This document shows positions 27,168 through 35,554 of a stretch of 64,000 nucleotides of DNA, piece after piece. The notes beneath the pieces were generated by a model. The model made no database searches and was not told the DNA's origin. It saw only the letters and a program-made list of their open reading frames with translations. The first letter of the stretch is position 1. Each line of letters begins with the position of its first letter. Source of the stretch: an uncultured Cellvibrionales bacterium (GTDB lineage Bacteria; Pseudomonadota; Gammaproteobacteria; Pseudomonadales; Dasaniaceae); the NCBI GenBank assembly GCA_913019905.1, contig CAJVZD010000001.1:106176-170175 (forward strand), given 5' to 3'. Made by a program: the position numbers and the translations under genes.

Positions 27168-28532
27168 ATGGTTGAATACATTCCCTTAATAATGTTTGCG
27201 GTCGTTTGTCTGGTTTTAATGCTGGGATATCCCGTTGCGTTTAGTTTGGCCGGTACCGCGTTGATTTTCGCTGGCGCGGGAATCGTTAGCGGCTATTTCG
27301 ACTCTTCCTTTCTAAGCGCACTACCTAACCGTGTTTTTGGCACTATCAACAACACCACACTGATAGCAATTCCCCTATTCATTATGATGGGGATTATGTT
27401 GGAAAAATCCCGTGTTGCCGAACAACTGTTAAGTAATATGGCTGCTTTGTTTGGCCAATTGCGAGGCGGATTGGCGATTTCAGTGGTTATAGTGGGTATG
27501 TTGCTGGCGGCAAGTACGGGAATAGTTGGGGCGACGGTTGTCACTATGGGGCTAATGTCCTTACCCACTATGCTCAATAGTGGCTATGATACAAAATTAG
27601 CCACAGGGACCATTAGCGCCACCGGGACTTTGGGGCAAATCATTCCGCCCTCCATTGCCTTGGTCTTGTTAGGCGACATTCTCTCGTCAGCCTACCAACA
27701 AGCTCAATTGACGATGGGTATTTATAATCCAAAAACAGTGTCGGTTGGGGATTTGTTTGTTGGCGCATTAATCCCAGGCTTACTGCTCGTGTCACTTTAT
27801 ATACTCTATATCATCATTTACACACGCCTCAAACCTGAGTCGGCGCCATTATCAGAAAGTAGTGAGAAACCTTCAGCCATCGAATTAGCGCAGGGGCTCC
27901 TTCCTCCAGTCTTACTGATTGTTGCTGTGCTTGGCTCCATCTTAGTGGGAGCCGCCACCCCTACCGAAGCGGCCGGCGTTGGGGCACTGGGTGCTACTTT
28001 GTTGGCCATTCTAAAAAAAGAACTGAGTTTCAATAAGTTACGTGAAGTCGGCGAACAGACATTGCAAGTAACCTGTATGGTTTTTATGATTTTAATCGGT
28101 GCCGCAATTTTCTCTCTGGTATTTCGGGGATTTGGAGGCGAAGAGCTCATTCATCATTTATTTGAACAGATGCCAGGTGGTGTTTTCGGGGCAATCGCAA
28201 CGGTAATGCTGGTGATTTTTTTACTCGGTTTTATCCTCGACTTTATTGAAATAACGTTTGTCGTGGTACCTATCGTGGGTCCTATTCTATTGATGATGGG
28301 GGTCGATCCGATATGGCTGGGCATCATGATAGCCATCAATCTACAAACGTCTTTCTTAACGCCACCCTTCGGTTTTGCGCTCTTTTATTTGCGGGGCGTA
28401 GCACCATCATCCGTGAAAACTAGCGACATTTATCGTGGTGTTATTCCGTTCATTATCATTCAATTAATTCTTTTAACGATGATCGCCCTGTGGCCCGGAT
28501 TGGTGACAACTTTGCCGAATTTAATGAAATAG
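27168..28532 (+). CDS. TRAP transporter large permease (DctM family)
   Basis: A 454-residue permease with about twelve transmembrane helices that drives solute uptake with an ion gradient. Family motifs are MLGYPVAFSLAGTALIFA, NTTLIAIPLFIMMGIMLE, GTLGQIIPPSIALVLLGD and the closing LQTSFLTPPFGFALFYLRGVAP. The TLGQIIPPSI and ATPTEAAGVGA blocks place it with the mannitol/chloroaromatic/keto-acid branch. It is co-transcribed with dctQ. The start follows the DctQ stop by five bases. Confidence 0.94.
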   Translation: MVEYIPLIMFAVVCLVLMLGYPVAFSLAGTALIFAGAGIVSGYFDSSFLSALPNRVFGTINNTTLIAIPLFIMMGIMLEKSRVAEQLLSNMAALFGQLRGGLAISVVIVGMLLAASTGIVGATVVTMGLMSLPTMLNSGYDTKLATGTISATGTLGQIIPPSIALVLLGDILSSAYQQAQLTMGIYNPKTVSVGDLFVGALIPGLLLVSLYILYIIIYTRLKPESAPLSESSEKPSAIELAQGLLPPVLLIVAVLGSILVGAATPTEAAGVGALGATLLAILKKELSFNKLREVGEQTLQVTCMVFMILIGAAIFSLVFRGFGGEELIHHLFEQMPGGVFGAIATVMLVIFLLGFILDFIEITFVVVPIVGPILLMMGVDPIWLGIMIAINLQTSFLTPPFGFALFYLRGVAPSSVKTSDIYRGVIPFIIIQLILLTMIALWPGLVTTLPNLMK

Positions 28533-28642
28533 CGACGTTACTCTAAGCGGTTTCTATTACAAAGTTACAAAACACCTGCCAACGGTTAGAATACGCGGTC
28601 TGTTGGTCTTCCCCAGTAACTCTCAACAAGCTTGGACTCAAA

Positions 28643-29044
28643 ATGAACGATATCGACTTTGATATAGACCCTACTCCTATTGGCGAATTGGCCTTACAAG
28701 TGGTTGCGCTGCCTGCAGACACCAACGGTTTCGGCGATATTTACGGTGGCTGGCTGGTATCGCAGATGGATGTCGCCGCTTCAATAACGGCCATGCAAAT
28801 TGCCGAGGGGCGGGTCGCTACGATCGCCATAAATGGGATGGCTTTACTCACTCCAGTGCACGTTGGCGCTGTGGTAAGTTGTTATTCCGATGTCGTTGAA
28901 ATCGGTCGAACCTCTATCGCAATAAATGTTGAGGTCTGGATAAAGCACAAAGTTAACTTTTCACCGATTAAAGTTACCGAGGGTGAATTTGTGGTTGTTT
29001 CTCTTGATAGCAGCGGTAGAGCGAAATCGATACCCGCTCATTAA
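28643..29044 (+). CDS. Acyl-CoA thioesterase, YciA-like hotdog fold
   Basis: A 133-residue hotdog-fold thioesterase that hydrolyses acyl-CoA to free acid and CoA. The segment LPADTNGFGDIYGGWLVSQMDVAA contains the active-site Asn and Asp region of the YciA/Acot branch. It continues with INGMALLTPVHVGAVVSCYSDVV and the strand INVEVWIKHK. It sits 110 bases after dctM on the same strand and may or may not share its transcript. Substrate chain length is not predictable from sequence. Confidence 0.92.
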   Translation: MNDIDFDIDPTPIGELALQVVALPADTNGFGDIYGGWLVSQMDVAASITAMQIAEGRVATIAINGMALLTPVHVGAVVSCYSDVVEIGRTSIAINVEVWIKHKVNFSPIKVTEGEFVVVSLDSSGRAKSIPAH

Positions 29045-29223
29045 ATTGCTGATCTTGCTGCTTTTTCGCTAGTGGCTTACTAGTAGGCATGAGCCGTTGG
29101 GATTAGCAGCCGGGCTTACCAGTCAAGATTAGCACACGGTACTAAATCGGAGTACGACGGGAAATTCACATCAGGGTTCTATTCGGCAGGCATTGCTGAA
29201 CGGCAGACAAATTGTGAATCAAT

Positions 29224-30384
29224 TTACTCTAAGTCTCGGGCGTTAATATAGGCTTGCTCAGATATGTGGTGATAGTCTCTTACGCTGTCGGCATACGCTT
29301 TCCATGATTTATATACCTTGGCCGTAAGCTCGTCCTGTCCGGCCAACTCTTCAAGGTATTCCTCTGAAATGCTCTTTAACTCTCGAATAACATCATCCGG
29401 TAGTTTCATAATTTTTGTGTCGTAGTTTTTTTCCAAATCAATGAGGGATGAACTATTGCGCGCTGTATATTCATCTAACATATCCTGATTGGCATATCTG
29501 GCGGCAATTTCAACAATGGTCTGCAAATCTTTCGGTAGAGTAGCGAAAGCGTCTTTGTTGATGACCAATTCCAAACTCGGTCCCGGCTCATGCCAGCCCG
29601 GGTAATAATAGTATTTCGCGACTTCATGCAGGCCCAAGGCCATATCATTATAAGGGGCTACCCACTCGGTCGCGTCGATCAGACCCGTTTGTAGGGAAGT
29701 ATAAAGCTCACCGCCAGGCATTGTTACAGCTGTGCCTCCGGCCCGGCTAAACACTTCTCCTCCCAGGCCCGGAATCCGCATTTTGAGGCCTTTTAAATCC
29801 TCAAGGGAGTTAATTTCCTTGTTAAACCAGCCCGCCATTTGTACACCTGTATTACCTCCCGCCAACGGAATAAGATTGAATGGTTCATAAACCTCTCTCC
29901 ACAATTCCAAGCCGCCGCCATAGTAAAGCCAGCCATTTTGTTCTATTGCTGTTAAGCCAAAGGGTACCGCAGTAAAAAAAGGCGACGAGGGAATTTTCCC
30001 CTTCCAATAATAAGCGCCGCTATGTCCCATTTCCGCCGTGCCTTGCGACACCGCACTAAAAACTTCCATTGCCGGGACTATTTCTCCAGCGCCGTAAACT
30101 CTAATGGTCAGCCGGCCGTCGCTCATCGCCTCTACCGCTTGTGCAAAGTGTTCCGGGGCTGTGCCCAAGCCCGGGAAATTTTTTGGCCACGAGGTAACCA
30201 TTTTCCAGGCAAAATGCTGCTCCGAATTGCTATTGCCCTCGCTTCCGACAGCGGATACATTTTCAGTATTATTCCTTTCTTTTGCAGAAGAATCCTTCTC
30301 GATCACATAGAGCCAGGAAACGGAAACCAGTGCAGCAAGCAACACCAGAATAATGGCGGGACTGTAGTTTTTATTTTTGGTCAT
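29224..30384 (-). CDS. TRAP transporter substrate-binding protein (DctP family, TakP-like)
   Basis: A 386-residue periplasmic binding protein. Residues about 9-28 form a signal peptide or signal anchor, with no obvious cleavage site and a long linker after it. The body has the keto-acid-binding TakP pattern: WKMVTSWPKNFPGLG, MGHSGAYYWKGK, AGGNTGVQMAGWFNKEI and the ligand-site segment GLKMRIPGLGGEVFSRAGG, then ATEWVAPYNDMALGLHEVAKYYYYPGWHEPG. It probably delivers an organic acid to the DctQM permease encoded 0.7 kb away on the other strand. The substrate is inferred only by family. Confidence 0.9.
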   Translation of the reverse strand: MTKNKNYSPAIILVLLAALVSVSWLYVIEKDSSAKERNNTENVSAVGSEGNSNSEQHFAWKMVTSWPKNFPGLGTAPEHFAQAVEAMSDGRLTIRVYGAGEIVPAMEVFSAVSQGTAEMGHSGAYYWKGKIPSSPFFTAVPFGLTAIEQNGWLYYGGGLELWREVYEPFNLIPLAGGNTGVQMAGWFNKEINSLEDLKGLKMRIPGLGGEVFSRAGGTAVTMPGGELYTSLQTGLIDATEWVAPYNDMALGLHEVAKYYYYPGWHEPGPSLELVINKDAFATLPKDLQTIVEIAARYANQDMLDEYTARNSSSLIDLEKNYDTKIMKLPDDVIRELKSISEEYLEELAGQDELTAKVYKSWKAYADSVRDYHHISEQAYINARDLE

Positions 30385-30433
30385 GCGTATTCCAGTTTAC
30401 TTGCGCAGATGAAAATGAGCTGATAAAAGCAAC

Positions 30434-32617
30434 CTATAATGCTTCCAGGTTGGCGTATTGAAGAACGAGCCACTTGCTGCCCTCATCATCAAAGTTAACC
30501 TGAACCCTCGCAGATGGGCCGCGTCCCTCGAAGTTCAATATCGTACCAACACCAAAAATCGAATGAAAGACTTGTTGGCCAAGACTAATGTTGGTTTCCG
30601 GGATATTGTAACCGTCGGAAATTGTCGAGGGCGAGAAGCTGGCCGGGCGCGTAATATTTGTATTGAGCCGGACTTCCTGTACGAGTTCCTTTGGTATTTC
30701 CCTAATAAAACGTGAAGGCCTGTTCTGATTAATATCACCGTACATACGTCGTGATTCAGCATACGTGATATAGAGTTTCTCCATAGCGCGGGTTATACCC
30801 ACATAACAAAGACGACGCTCTTCTTCCAGACGTCCCGCCTCTTCCATCGACATTTTATGTGGGAATAAATTTTCTTCCATACCGACTAAAAAGACCAAGG
30901 GAAATTCCAGGCCTTTTGCCGAGTGTAATGTCATCAGCTGGACGCTATCCTCAAATTCATCCGCTTGTGCCTCACCGGCATCTAAAGCGGCGCTATCAAG
31001 AAACTCTTGCAGTGGAGAAAGGTTTTCATCTTCAGCTTCGAACTGTCTGGCAGCGACGACCAGTTCCTGTAAATTTTCGACCCGAGCCTGACCCTTTTCA
31101 CCTTTCTCTTTCTTATGGAAGTCGATGAGCCCTGAAATACTGACAACGTGGTCACATAGGTCGTGCAAAGTCAGTTCGTGGGTATTGGTATCAATGGTAT
31201 CGATCAGATCCAAAAATTGCTGCAGGGCATTGGCAGCACGATTCGGTAAAAGCTTTTGCGTAACGATATTTTTAGCGGCTTCCCACAAAGATAATTCGTG
31301 CTCTCTCGCGTAGGCCCGTAGGGTTTCTATCGTTTTGTTTCCGATTCCGCGAGTCGGTGTATTGATGACTCGTTCAATCGCCGTATTATCGTCACGGTTA
31401 TTGAGTAAACGCATATAGGCCAGCGCATTTTTTATTTCCAAGCGGTCGTAGAAACGCTGCCCGCCGTAAATCCTATAGGGCATACCCGCCCGGATTAGTC
31501 CTTCTTCCAACACCCGCGACTGTGCATTTGATCGGTACAGTATGGCGCTAGAAGATCGATTTTTACCGTCTTTTACCCACTCTTCAATTCGTTCGACGAC
31601 GAAGCGGGCTTCGTCTTGCTCATTAAATCCCGCGTACAAAGATATGAGTTCACCTTCATCACCGTCGGTCCATAACTCTTTGCCGAGCCGACCGCTATTA
31701 TTTTCTATAACGGCATTTGCCGCCGACAGTATTGTGGAAGTCGACCGGTAGTTTTGCTCCAGGCGGATAATATGCGTATTTGGAAAGTCTTTGGAGTATT
31801 GTTGAATATTCTCAATTTTTGCGCCGCGCCAACCATATATCGATTGATCGTCGTCGCCGACAGCAACGACAGGAATTTTCTTTCCTGATAACACTCTCAG
31901 CCATGCATATTGAATCGTGTTGGTATCTTGGAATTCATCGACTAATATGTGCCCGAATCGTTCTTGATAGTGTTTTAGAATAGCCGGGTTCTTCAACCAC
32001 AATTCGTGGGCTCGCAGCAAAAGCTCCGCAAAATCCACCACTCCCTGACGGTCACACGCCTGCTCATACGCAAGATAGACTCTCAGCATCATCGTATGAT
32101 TGAGATCCTTGCCGTAGTCTTCAATATGCGCAGCGCGACGACCTTCATCTTTCTGACCATTAATAAACCACTGCGATTGACGCGGCGGCCAATGGGTTTC
32201 ATCCAGTTCTAATTCTTTATGGATGCGCTTGATTATACGTAATTGATCGTCGCCATCGAGAATTTGGAAGTTTTGCTGTAAGCCTACCTCTTTCCAGTGC
32301 GCTTTCAAAAGGCGATGGGCAATACCGTGAAAAGTTCCAACCCACATACCTCGGGGGTTGCCGATACTGCCACTCGACGTGCCCAACAATTCATCGATCC
32401 GAGAGCGCATTTCCCGCGCGGCCTTATTGGTAAAAGTGACCGACAGAATGCTATTAGGTGAAGCGCCTTCTGCTTGAATTAACCAGGCAATTCGATGCAC
32501 CAGTACTCGCGTTTTCCCGCTTCCAGCACCCGCCAGAATCAATAGATTACTGGCAGGCGCTGCTACTGCTTCACGCTGCGGTTCGTTTAAATCATTGAGA
32601 ATATAAGAAACATCCAT
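30434..32617 (-). CDS. uvrD: DNA helicase II (UvrD/Rep family)
   Basis: A 727-residue SF1A helicase that translocates 3' to 5' and removes UvrBC-incised or mismatch-nicked strands. Visible motifs are the Q-motif LNEPQREAV, Walker A AGAGSGKT, motif Ia SVTFTNKAAREM, Walker B VDEFQDTN, motif III AVGDDDQSIYGWRGA, motif IV LEQNYRST, motif V TLHSAKGLEF and motif VI CYVGITRAME. The C-terminal tail carries VFHSIFGVGTILNFEG, the UvrD/PcrA Tudor-like domain that contacts RNA polymerase. This favours UvrD over Rep. Monocistronic. Confidence 0.96.
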   Translation of the reverse strand: MDVSYILNDLNEPQREAVAAPASNLLILAGAGSGKTRVLVHRIAWLIQAEGASPNSILSVTFTNKAAREMRSRIDELLGTSSGSIGNPRGMWVGTFHGIAHRLLKAHWKEVGLQQNFQILDGDDQLRIIKRIHKELELDETHWPPRQSQWFINGQKDEGRRAAHIEDYGKDLNHTMMLRVYLAYEQACDRQGVVDFAELLLRAHELWLKNPAILKHYQERFGHILVDEFQDTNTIQYAWLRVLSGKKIPVVAVGDDDQSIYGWRGAKIENIQQYSKDFPNTHIIRLEQNYRSTSTILSAANAVIENNSGRLGKELWTDGDEGELISLYAGFNEQDEARFVVERIEEWVKDGKNRSSSAILYRSNAQSRVLEEGLIRAGMPYRIYGGQRFYDRLEIKNALAYMRLLNNRDDNTAIERVINTPTRGIGNKTIETLRAYAREHELSLWEAAKNIVTQKLLPNRAANALQQFLDLIDTIDTNTHELTLHDLCDHVVSISGLIDFHKKEKGEKGQARVENLQELVVAARQFEAEDENLSPLQEFLDSAALDAGEAQADEFEDSVQLMTLHSAKGLEFPLVFLVGMEENLFPHKMSMEEAGRLEEERRLCYVGITRAMEKLYITYAESRRMYGDINQNRPSRFIREIPKELVQEVRLNTNITRPASFSPSTISDGYNIPETNISLGQQVFHSIFGVGTILNFEGRGPSARVQVNFDDEGSKWLVLQYANLEAL

Positions 32618-32730
32618 AACGGAGAAGTTTAACAGAACCTTGCTTCAGATAATAACTACATCCTGCCTATACTTAATTGAATTCATAAATAATGCCACCT
32701 GGCAGGTATTGGTTCAACTAACTAGTGCCT

Positions 32731-32769
32731 GTCCAGAAATATAGTCCAGAAATATAGTCCAGAAATATC
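32731..32769. repeat. Tandem repeat, three copies of a 13-base unit
   Basis: Three adjacent copies of GTCCAGAAATATA, the last ending in C. The copies are otherwise identical, which suggests recent slippage or selection. It stands just upstream of the palindromic pair. Confidence 0.9.
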
Positions 32770-32797
32770 GATTTAGAATTCGAGCGTCTATGGCTGG

Positions 32798-32862
32798 TAC
32801 GGGTTTTAACCCGACAATCGGACCGTTCTCGTAGATTTTCATGCCGGGTTAAAACCCGGCCT
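32798..32862. repeat. Pair of inverted CGGGTTttAACCCG palindromes (REP-like)
   Basis: CGGGTTTTAACCCG at 32800-32813 and CGGGTTAAAACCCG at 32845-32858 are reverse complements of each other and each forms its own hairpin. The second is extended to GCCGGGTT-AA-AACCCGGC (32843-32860). Together they form a larger inverted repeat with a 31-base spacer. This is the layout of REP/BIME-type interspersed elements, but dispersal through the genome cannot be shown from this window. Confidence 0.7.
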
Positions 32863-33254
32863 ACAGAAAAACCGGTTTCTGAGCGGGGGCCAACTACTGC
32901 AATAAAGTCATTCATTCACTAACTTATGCGAAGATTGATTTATCGACCTGGGGACTTTCACAGGCGGCAATCGTAAAAACCGACACCTTTTTATCCACCC
33001 TTTCCAGACGCCACTTGATCACTACGTTAGGCCTTAAAGGCAGCGCTCAGCTTTTGCTTTTGCGGATTAGGTAGGAGTGCATTATTTAGGCGCGGTAAAC
33101 GCAAAACCCTGAACTGCAATATTGCACCACCGGCTGGTTCAGTTTGTCACGTTTTTAAGGTATTTTTGGAAAGCACGGCAGTCCTCATTCCAGACTCAAA
33201 AAATCTCCCCAACAAGGTCTGCCCGAGAGTAGGCCTACCGCACATACTAGTACT

Positions 33255-33638
33255 TTAAAGCGAAGCCATTACTGCACCGAACAATCCACCTAGTAGCAAG
33301 GCTACGGTAGCCAACATGCCGATCAGGAAACCTGTACCACGATTTTTCGGGTCAGCTAGATAACCTCGACAATATAACCCGCGTCCAACAATAAAAGCCA
33401 AGCCTAAGATGGCACCGTACGTTTCACTCATGTACAGTCCGAACAACCATAGAGACGGTATCACAACTACGATTTGTTCCAGAGTATTAAGCTGCACTCT
33501 TAACATGCGTTCCAATCTAGGATCACCTGTCATCAGCGGTGCGGCAATTCCAGACTTACTGCGCGCTGCGCCAACCATCATTGTAAAGACATAATACTCC
33601 ACCAATATTAAACCAATCACTACTGCCACAATATGCAT
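33255..33638 (-). CDS. MAPEG family membrane protein
   Basis: A 127-residue protein with four hydrophobic helices, of the membrane-associated proteins in eicosanoid and glutathione metabolism family. The conserved segment RMLRVQLNTLEQIVVVIPSLWLFGLYM contains the glutathione-contacting Arg/Asn/Glu residues known in the family, and GLAFIVGRGLYCRGYLADPKNRGTGF is the second signature. Bacterial members often have glutathione transferase or peroxidase activity, but this is not certain here. GGAGAGAAT before the ATG supports the start. Confidence 0.92.
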   Translation of the reverse strand: MHIVAVVIGLILVEYYVFTMMVGAARSKSGIAAPLMTGDPRLERMLRVQLNTLEQIVVVIPSLWLFGLYMSETYGAILGLAFIVGRGLYCRGYLADPKNRGTGFLIGMLATVALLLGGLFGAVMASL

Positions 33639-33757
33639 TATTCTCTCCTAATTGTTTGTTTGATTGTTTTTGCGTGATCGATTTAAACATGATTACCGAA
33701 CAAAAAAAAATTTCGCTATCAGTCGGGCCTTTCTTTTTCAATTAGGCAAAGCTTCTC

Positions 33758-33787
33758 TTGACATATTAAAAAGATAAGACCAATATT
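33758..33787 (+). promoter_or_regulatory. Predicted sigma-70 promoter for the MFS leader
   Basis: A perfect -35 TTGACA at 33758-33763 is followed after 18 bases by AATATT at 33782-33787, a four-of-six match to TATAAT. Transcription would begin near 33794, about 290 bases before the MFS start codon, leaving a long untranslated leader. Confidence 0.55.
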
Positions 33788-33824
33788 GCGCCTCTCAATT
33801 ACCGATAGAATCATATAACTTACT

Positions 33825-33923
33825 ATGAATACCATTAACCGCTTACATAATCCAGTGCGTACAACGCGTTCGAGCATTTCCTATATGCTCTGCGGCGTGC
33901 AGCATACACGGAGCCGTTCCTAA
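33825..33923 (+). CDS. Candidate 32-residue leader peptide
   Basis: An ATG-started frame of 32 codons ends at TAA 33921-33923. The peptide is basic, with a C-terminal TRSRS. R-x-R near the end of a short leader is the macrolide-arrest motif known from resistance-gene leader peptides. The frame also overlaps a GAGCAT/ATGCTC hairpin at 33872-33890. Against it, no Shine-Dalgarno sequence is visible before the ATG. Translation is therefore uncertain and the role is inferred only from its position between a promoter and a terminator. Confidence 0.35.
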   Translation: MNTINRLHNPVRTTRSSISYMLCGVQHTRSRS

Positions 33924-33950
33924 GGTATAAACATCGATAATTATTGATTC

Positions 33951-33988
33951 AAAAAGCCTTCGAGAACTCAGATTCCGGAGGCTTTTTT
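33951..33988 (+). terminator. Terminator or attenuator hairpin upstream of the MFS gene
   Basis: AAAAAGCCT at 33951-33959 pairs with AGGCTTTTT at 33979-33987, followed by more T. No upstream plus-strand gene ends here and the MAPEG gene is transcribed away from it, so this hairpin can only end a transcript that starts in the same gap. That makes it an attenuator of the MFS gene or the end of a small RNA of about 195 bases. Confidence 0.6.
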
Positions 33989-34086
33989 CGTTATGACTCT
34001 TCTTTCTTTTTGATTCTAAACCAAAGCCTCTTTTTCTGACTCTCTTCGGCAATAAGTTTTTTTGTTAGCCCAATGAGGAGTTCGTC

Positions 34087-35322
34087 ATGGAAAAGACGTT
34101 ACAACGCAATATCATCAGAATTTACCTGATGGTTTTTTTTCAATCGGCCATGATTGTCACGGCGGTGATCGTGCCGCTATTTCAACGTCACGGTTTAAGT
34201 ATGGCGCAAGTACTGCAAACACAAGCCTTGTTTGCAGCGATCGTTGCTGCCTGCGAAGTTCCCAGCGGTTATTTAGCTGACTTATGGGGAAGAAAAAATA
34301 CCATCGTATTAGGTGCGCTGATTTGTCTCATTGCTTTTTCATGGTTGACTCAAGCTGATAGTTTTATCGACTATCTCTTTTACGAGCTACTCATGGGAAT
34401 TGGTATTAGTCTACATTCCGGAGCCGATCTGGCCCTGGTATACGACACCCAAAACGAGCTAAACCAAATTAGTAGCAAGTTCCAACGTGACAGTGGCAAA
34501 CACGTCTCTCGCTTAACAACGATTGAGGGTATCGGCGGCGCGGTCGCAGCAATTTTCGCTAGCGTCGTTAGCCAGTGGTCATTAGATGGGATCTTATGGG
34601 CGCAACTTTCCATCAGTGCGATGGCGTTGCTCTGCGCTTCCAGATTAACGGAAACACCGAGAAAACGGGCACAGGGTAGCCATCGGGAAAATGCAGGTCA
34701 ACTGCGCCGGGAGCTTATTGAAGATCCTCTGGTGCTGTGGACAGCGGCGGCAATCGTGGCTCTGAGTTTGTCAGCATTGTTTTCTTTTTGGTTGTACCAA
34801 AAGTACTGGCAGATTCAGCAAATTCCGGTAACTTGGTTCGGTTATGTGTGGGCCGTGCACTGTGTTCTTCGAAGTATCAGCGCTCACTACGCAACTACGG
34901 TCGAGCGTATACTCGGCCCAAGAAAACTGATTATGTTGGTTGCCTGTCTACCAATCCTGGGTTTTCTGGGAATGGGCTTGTTTAACGGTTGGCTGGGACT
35001 GGCATTTTGCTTAGCCTTTCCTATTGGTCGCGGCTTAAGTCTCGTGGTGTTCTACCAAGCGCTCAATAGGCGTTTGAGTACAGAATTTCGCACAACGGTA
35101 AACTCACTGGTAAGTTTGGGAATTCGCGGTGTTTTTATCGTAACAGGACCGCTGCTGGGGTTTCTGGTCGATTTTCAAGGTGTTCAATTTAGTTTGTTGG
35201 CTTTGGGAGCCATTTTTATTCCAATTTACGCACTTGTATTGGTGCCATTGAGCGGAAAAATAAGGCAACAAAGTGCTAAAGAAGGAAAAGAGCAGCTGTT
35301 AAGCAATCGAGCCACAACTTGA
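34087..35322 (+). CDS. MFS transporter
   Basis: A 411-residue major facilitator protein with about twelve helices. The N-terminal half contains the motif A-like loop SGYLADLWGRKNTIVLGAL, and HSGADLALVYD follows, as in MFS drug-efflux-like and macrolide-exporter-like groups. The closing region has RRLSTEFRTTVNSLVSLGIRGVFIVTGPLLGFLVD, typical of the same branch. GAGGAG seven bases before the ATG gives a strong ribosome site. A leader with a promoter, ORF and terminator lies upstream, suggesting inducible expression. The substrate cannot be read from sequence. Confidence 0.88.
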   Translation: MEKTLQRNIIRIYLMVFFQSAMIVTAVIVPLFQRHGLSMAQVLQTQALFAAIVAACEVPSGYLADLWGRKNTIVLGALICLIAFSWLTQADSFIDYLFYELLMGIGISLHSGADLALVYDTQNELNQISSKFQRDSGKHVSRLTTIEGIGGAVAAIFASVVSQWSLDGILWAQLSISAMALLCASRLTETPRKRAQGSHRENAGQLRRELIEDPLVLWTAAAIVALSLSALFSFWLYQKYWQIQQIPVTWFGYVWAVHCVLRSISAHYATTVERILGPRKLIMLVACLPILGFLGMGLFNGWLGLAFCLAFPIGRGLSLVVFYQALNRRLSTEFRTTVNSLVSLGIRGVFIVTGPLLGFLVDFQGVQFSLLALGAIFIPIYALVLVPLSGKIRQQSAKEGKEQLLSNRATT

Positions 35323-35332
35323 TGAACCAACT

Positions 35333-35367
35333 GAGGCAGGCAATTAAAAACGTTAGTTGCCTGCCTC
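35333..35367 (+). terminator. Strong hairpin after the MFS gene
   Basis: A perfect 11-bp stem GAGGCAGGCAA / TTGCCTGCCTC with a 13-base loop lies ten bases after the MFS stop. The T tract downstream is weak. It probably ends the MFS message. Confidence 0.65.
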
Positions 35368-35554
35368 CTATTTGATGCTCCATGTTCAGCACTGAAATGT
35401 TTTATGCAGGAGGGCACTATCTTTATATTGAGTTTGTTGAGCGCTTGCGAAATGGTTCTATTTTAATGGTGTAAAACCATCGGCGACGGTCCCGTGTCCC
35501 GCGTAAGCTTAGATCAAGAGACCCTGCTGGGAACACATCAAGCTGTGATACACC

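Larger units (their letters stand above)
32618..33254. other. Large non-coding gap with repeats
   Basis: This 637-base stretch between uvrD and the MAPEG gene has no convincing coding sequence. It contains the 13-base tandem repeats and the palindrome pair listed separately, plus unstructured sequence. Short frames such as 32718-32915 run across the repeats and are not protein-like. Confidence 0.6.
33639..34086. other. Intergenic region containing the MFS leader
   Basis: This 448-base region lies between the divergently transcribed MAPEG and MFS genes. Its right half holds a promoter, a short leader ORF and a terminator hairpin, all on the plus strand and listed separately. No other gene is evident. 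Confidence 0.6.

Noticed and set aside
30022-30423. 133-codon plus-strand frame
   Set aside because: It lies antisense to the TakP-like binding protein.
33843-34052. 69-codon minus-strand frame in the MFS leader region
   Set aside because: It is very basic, lacks domain similarity and crosses the terminator hairpin; the plus-strand leader structures explain the region better.
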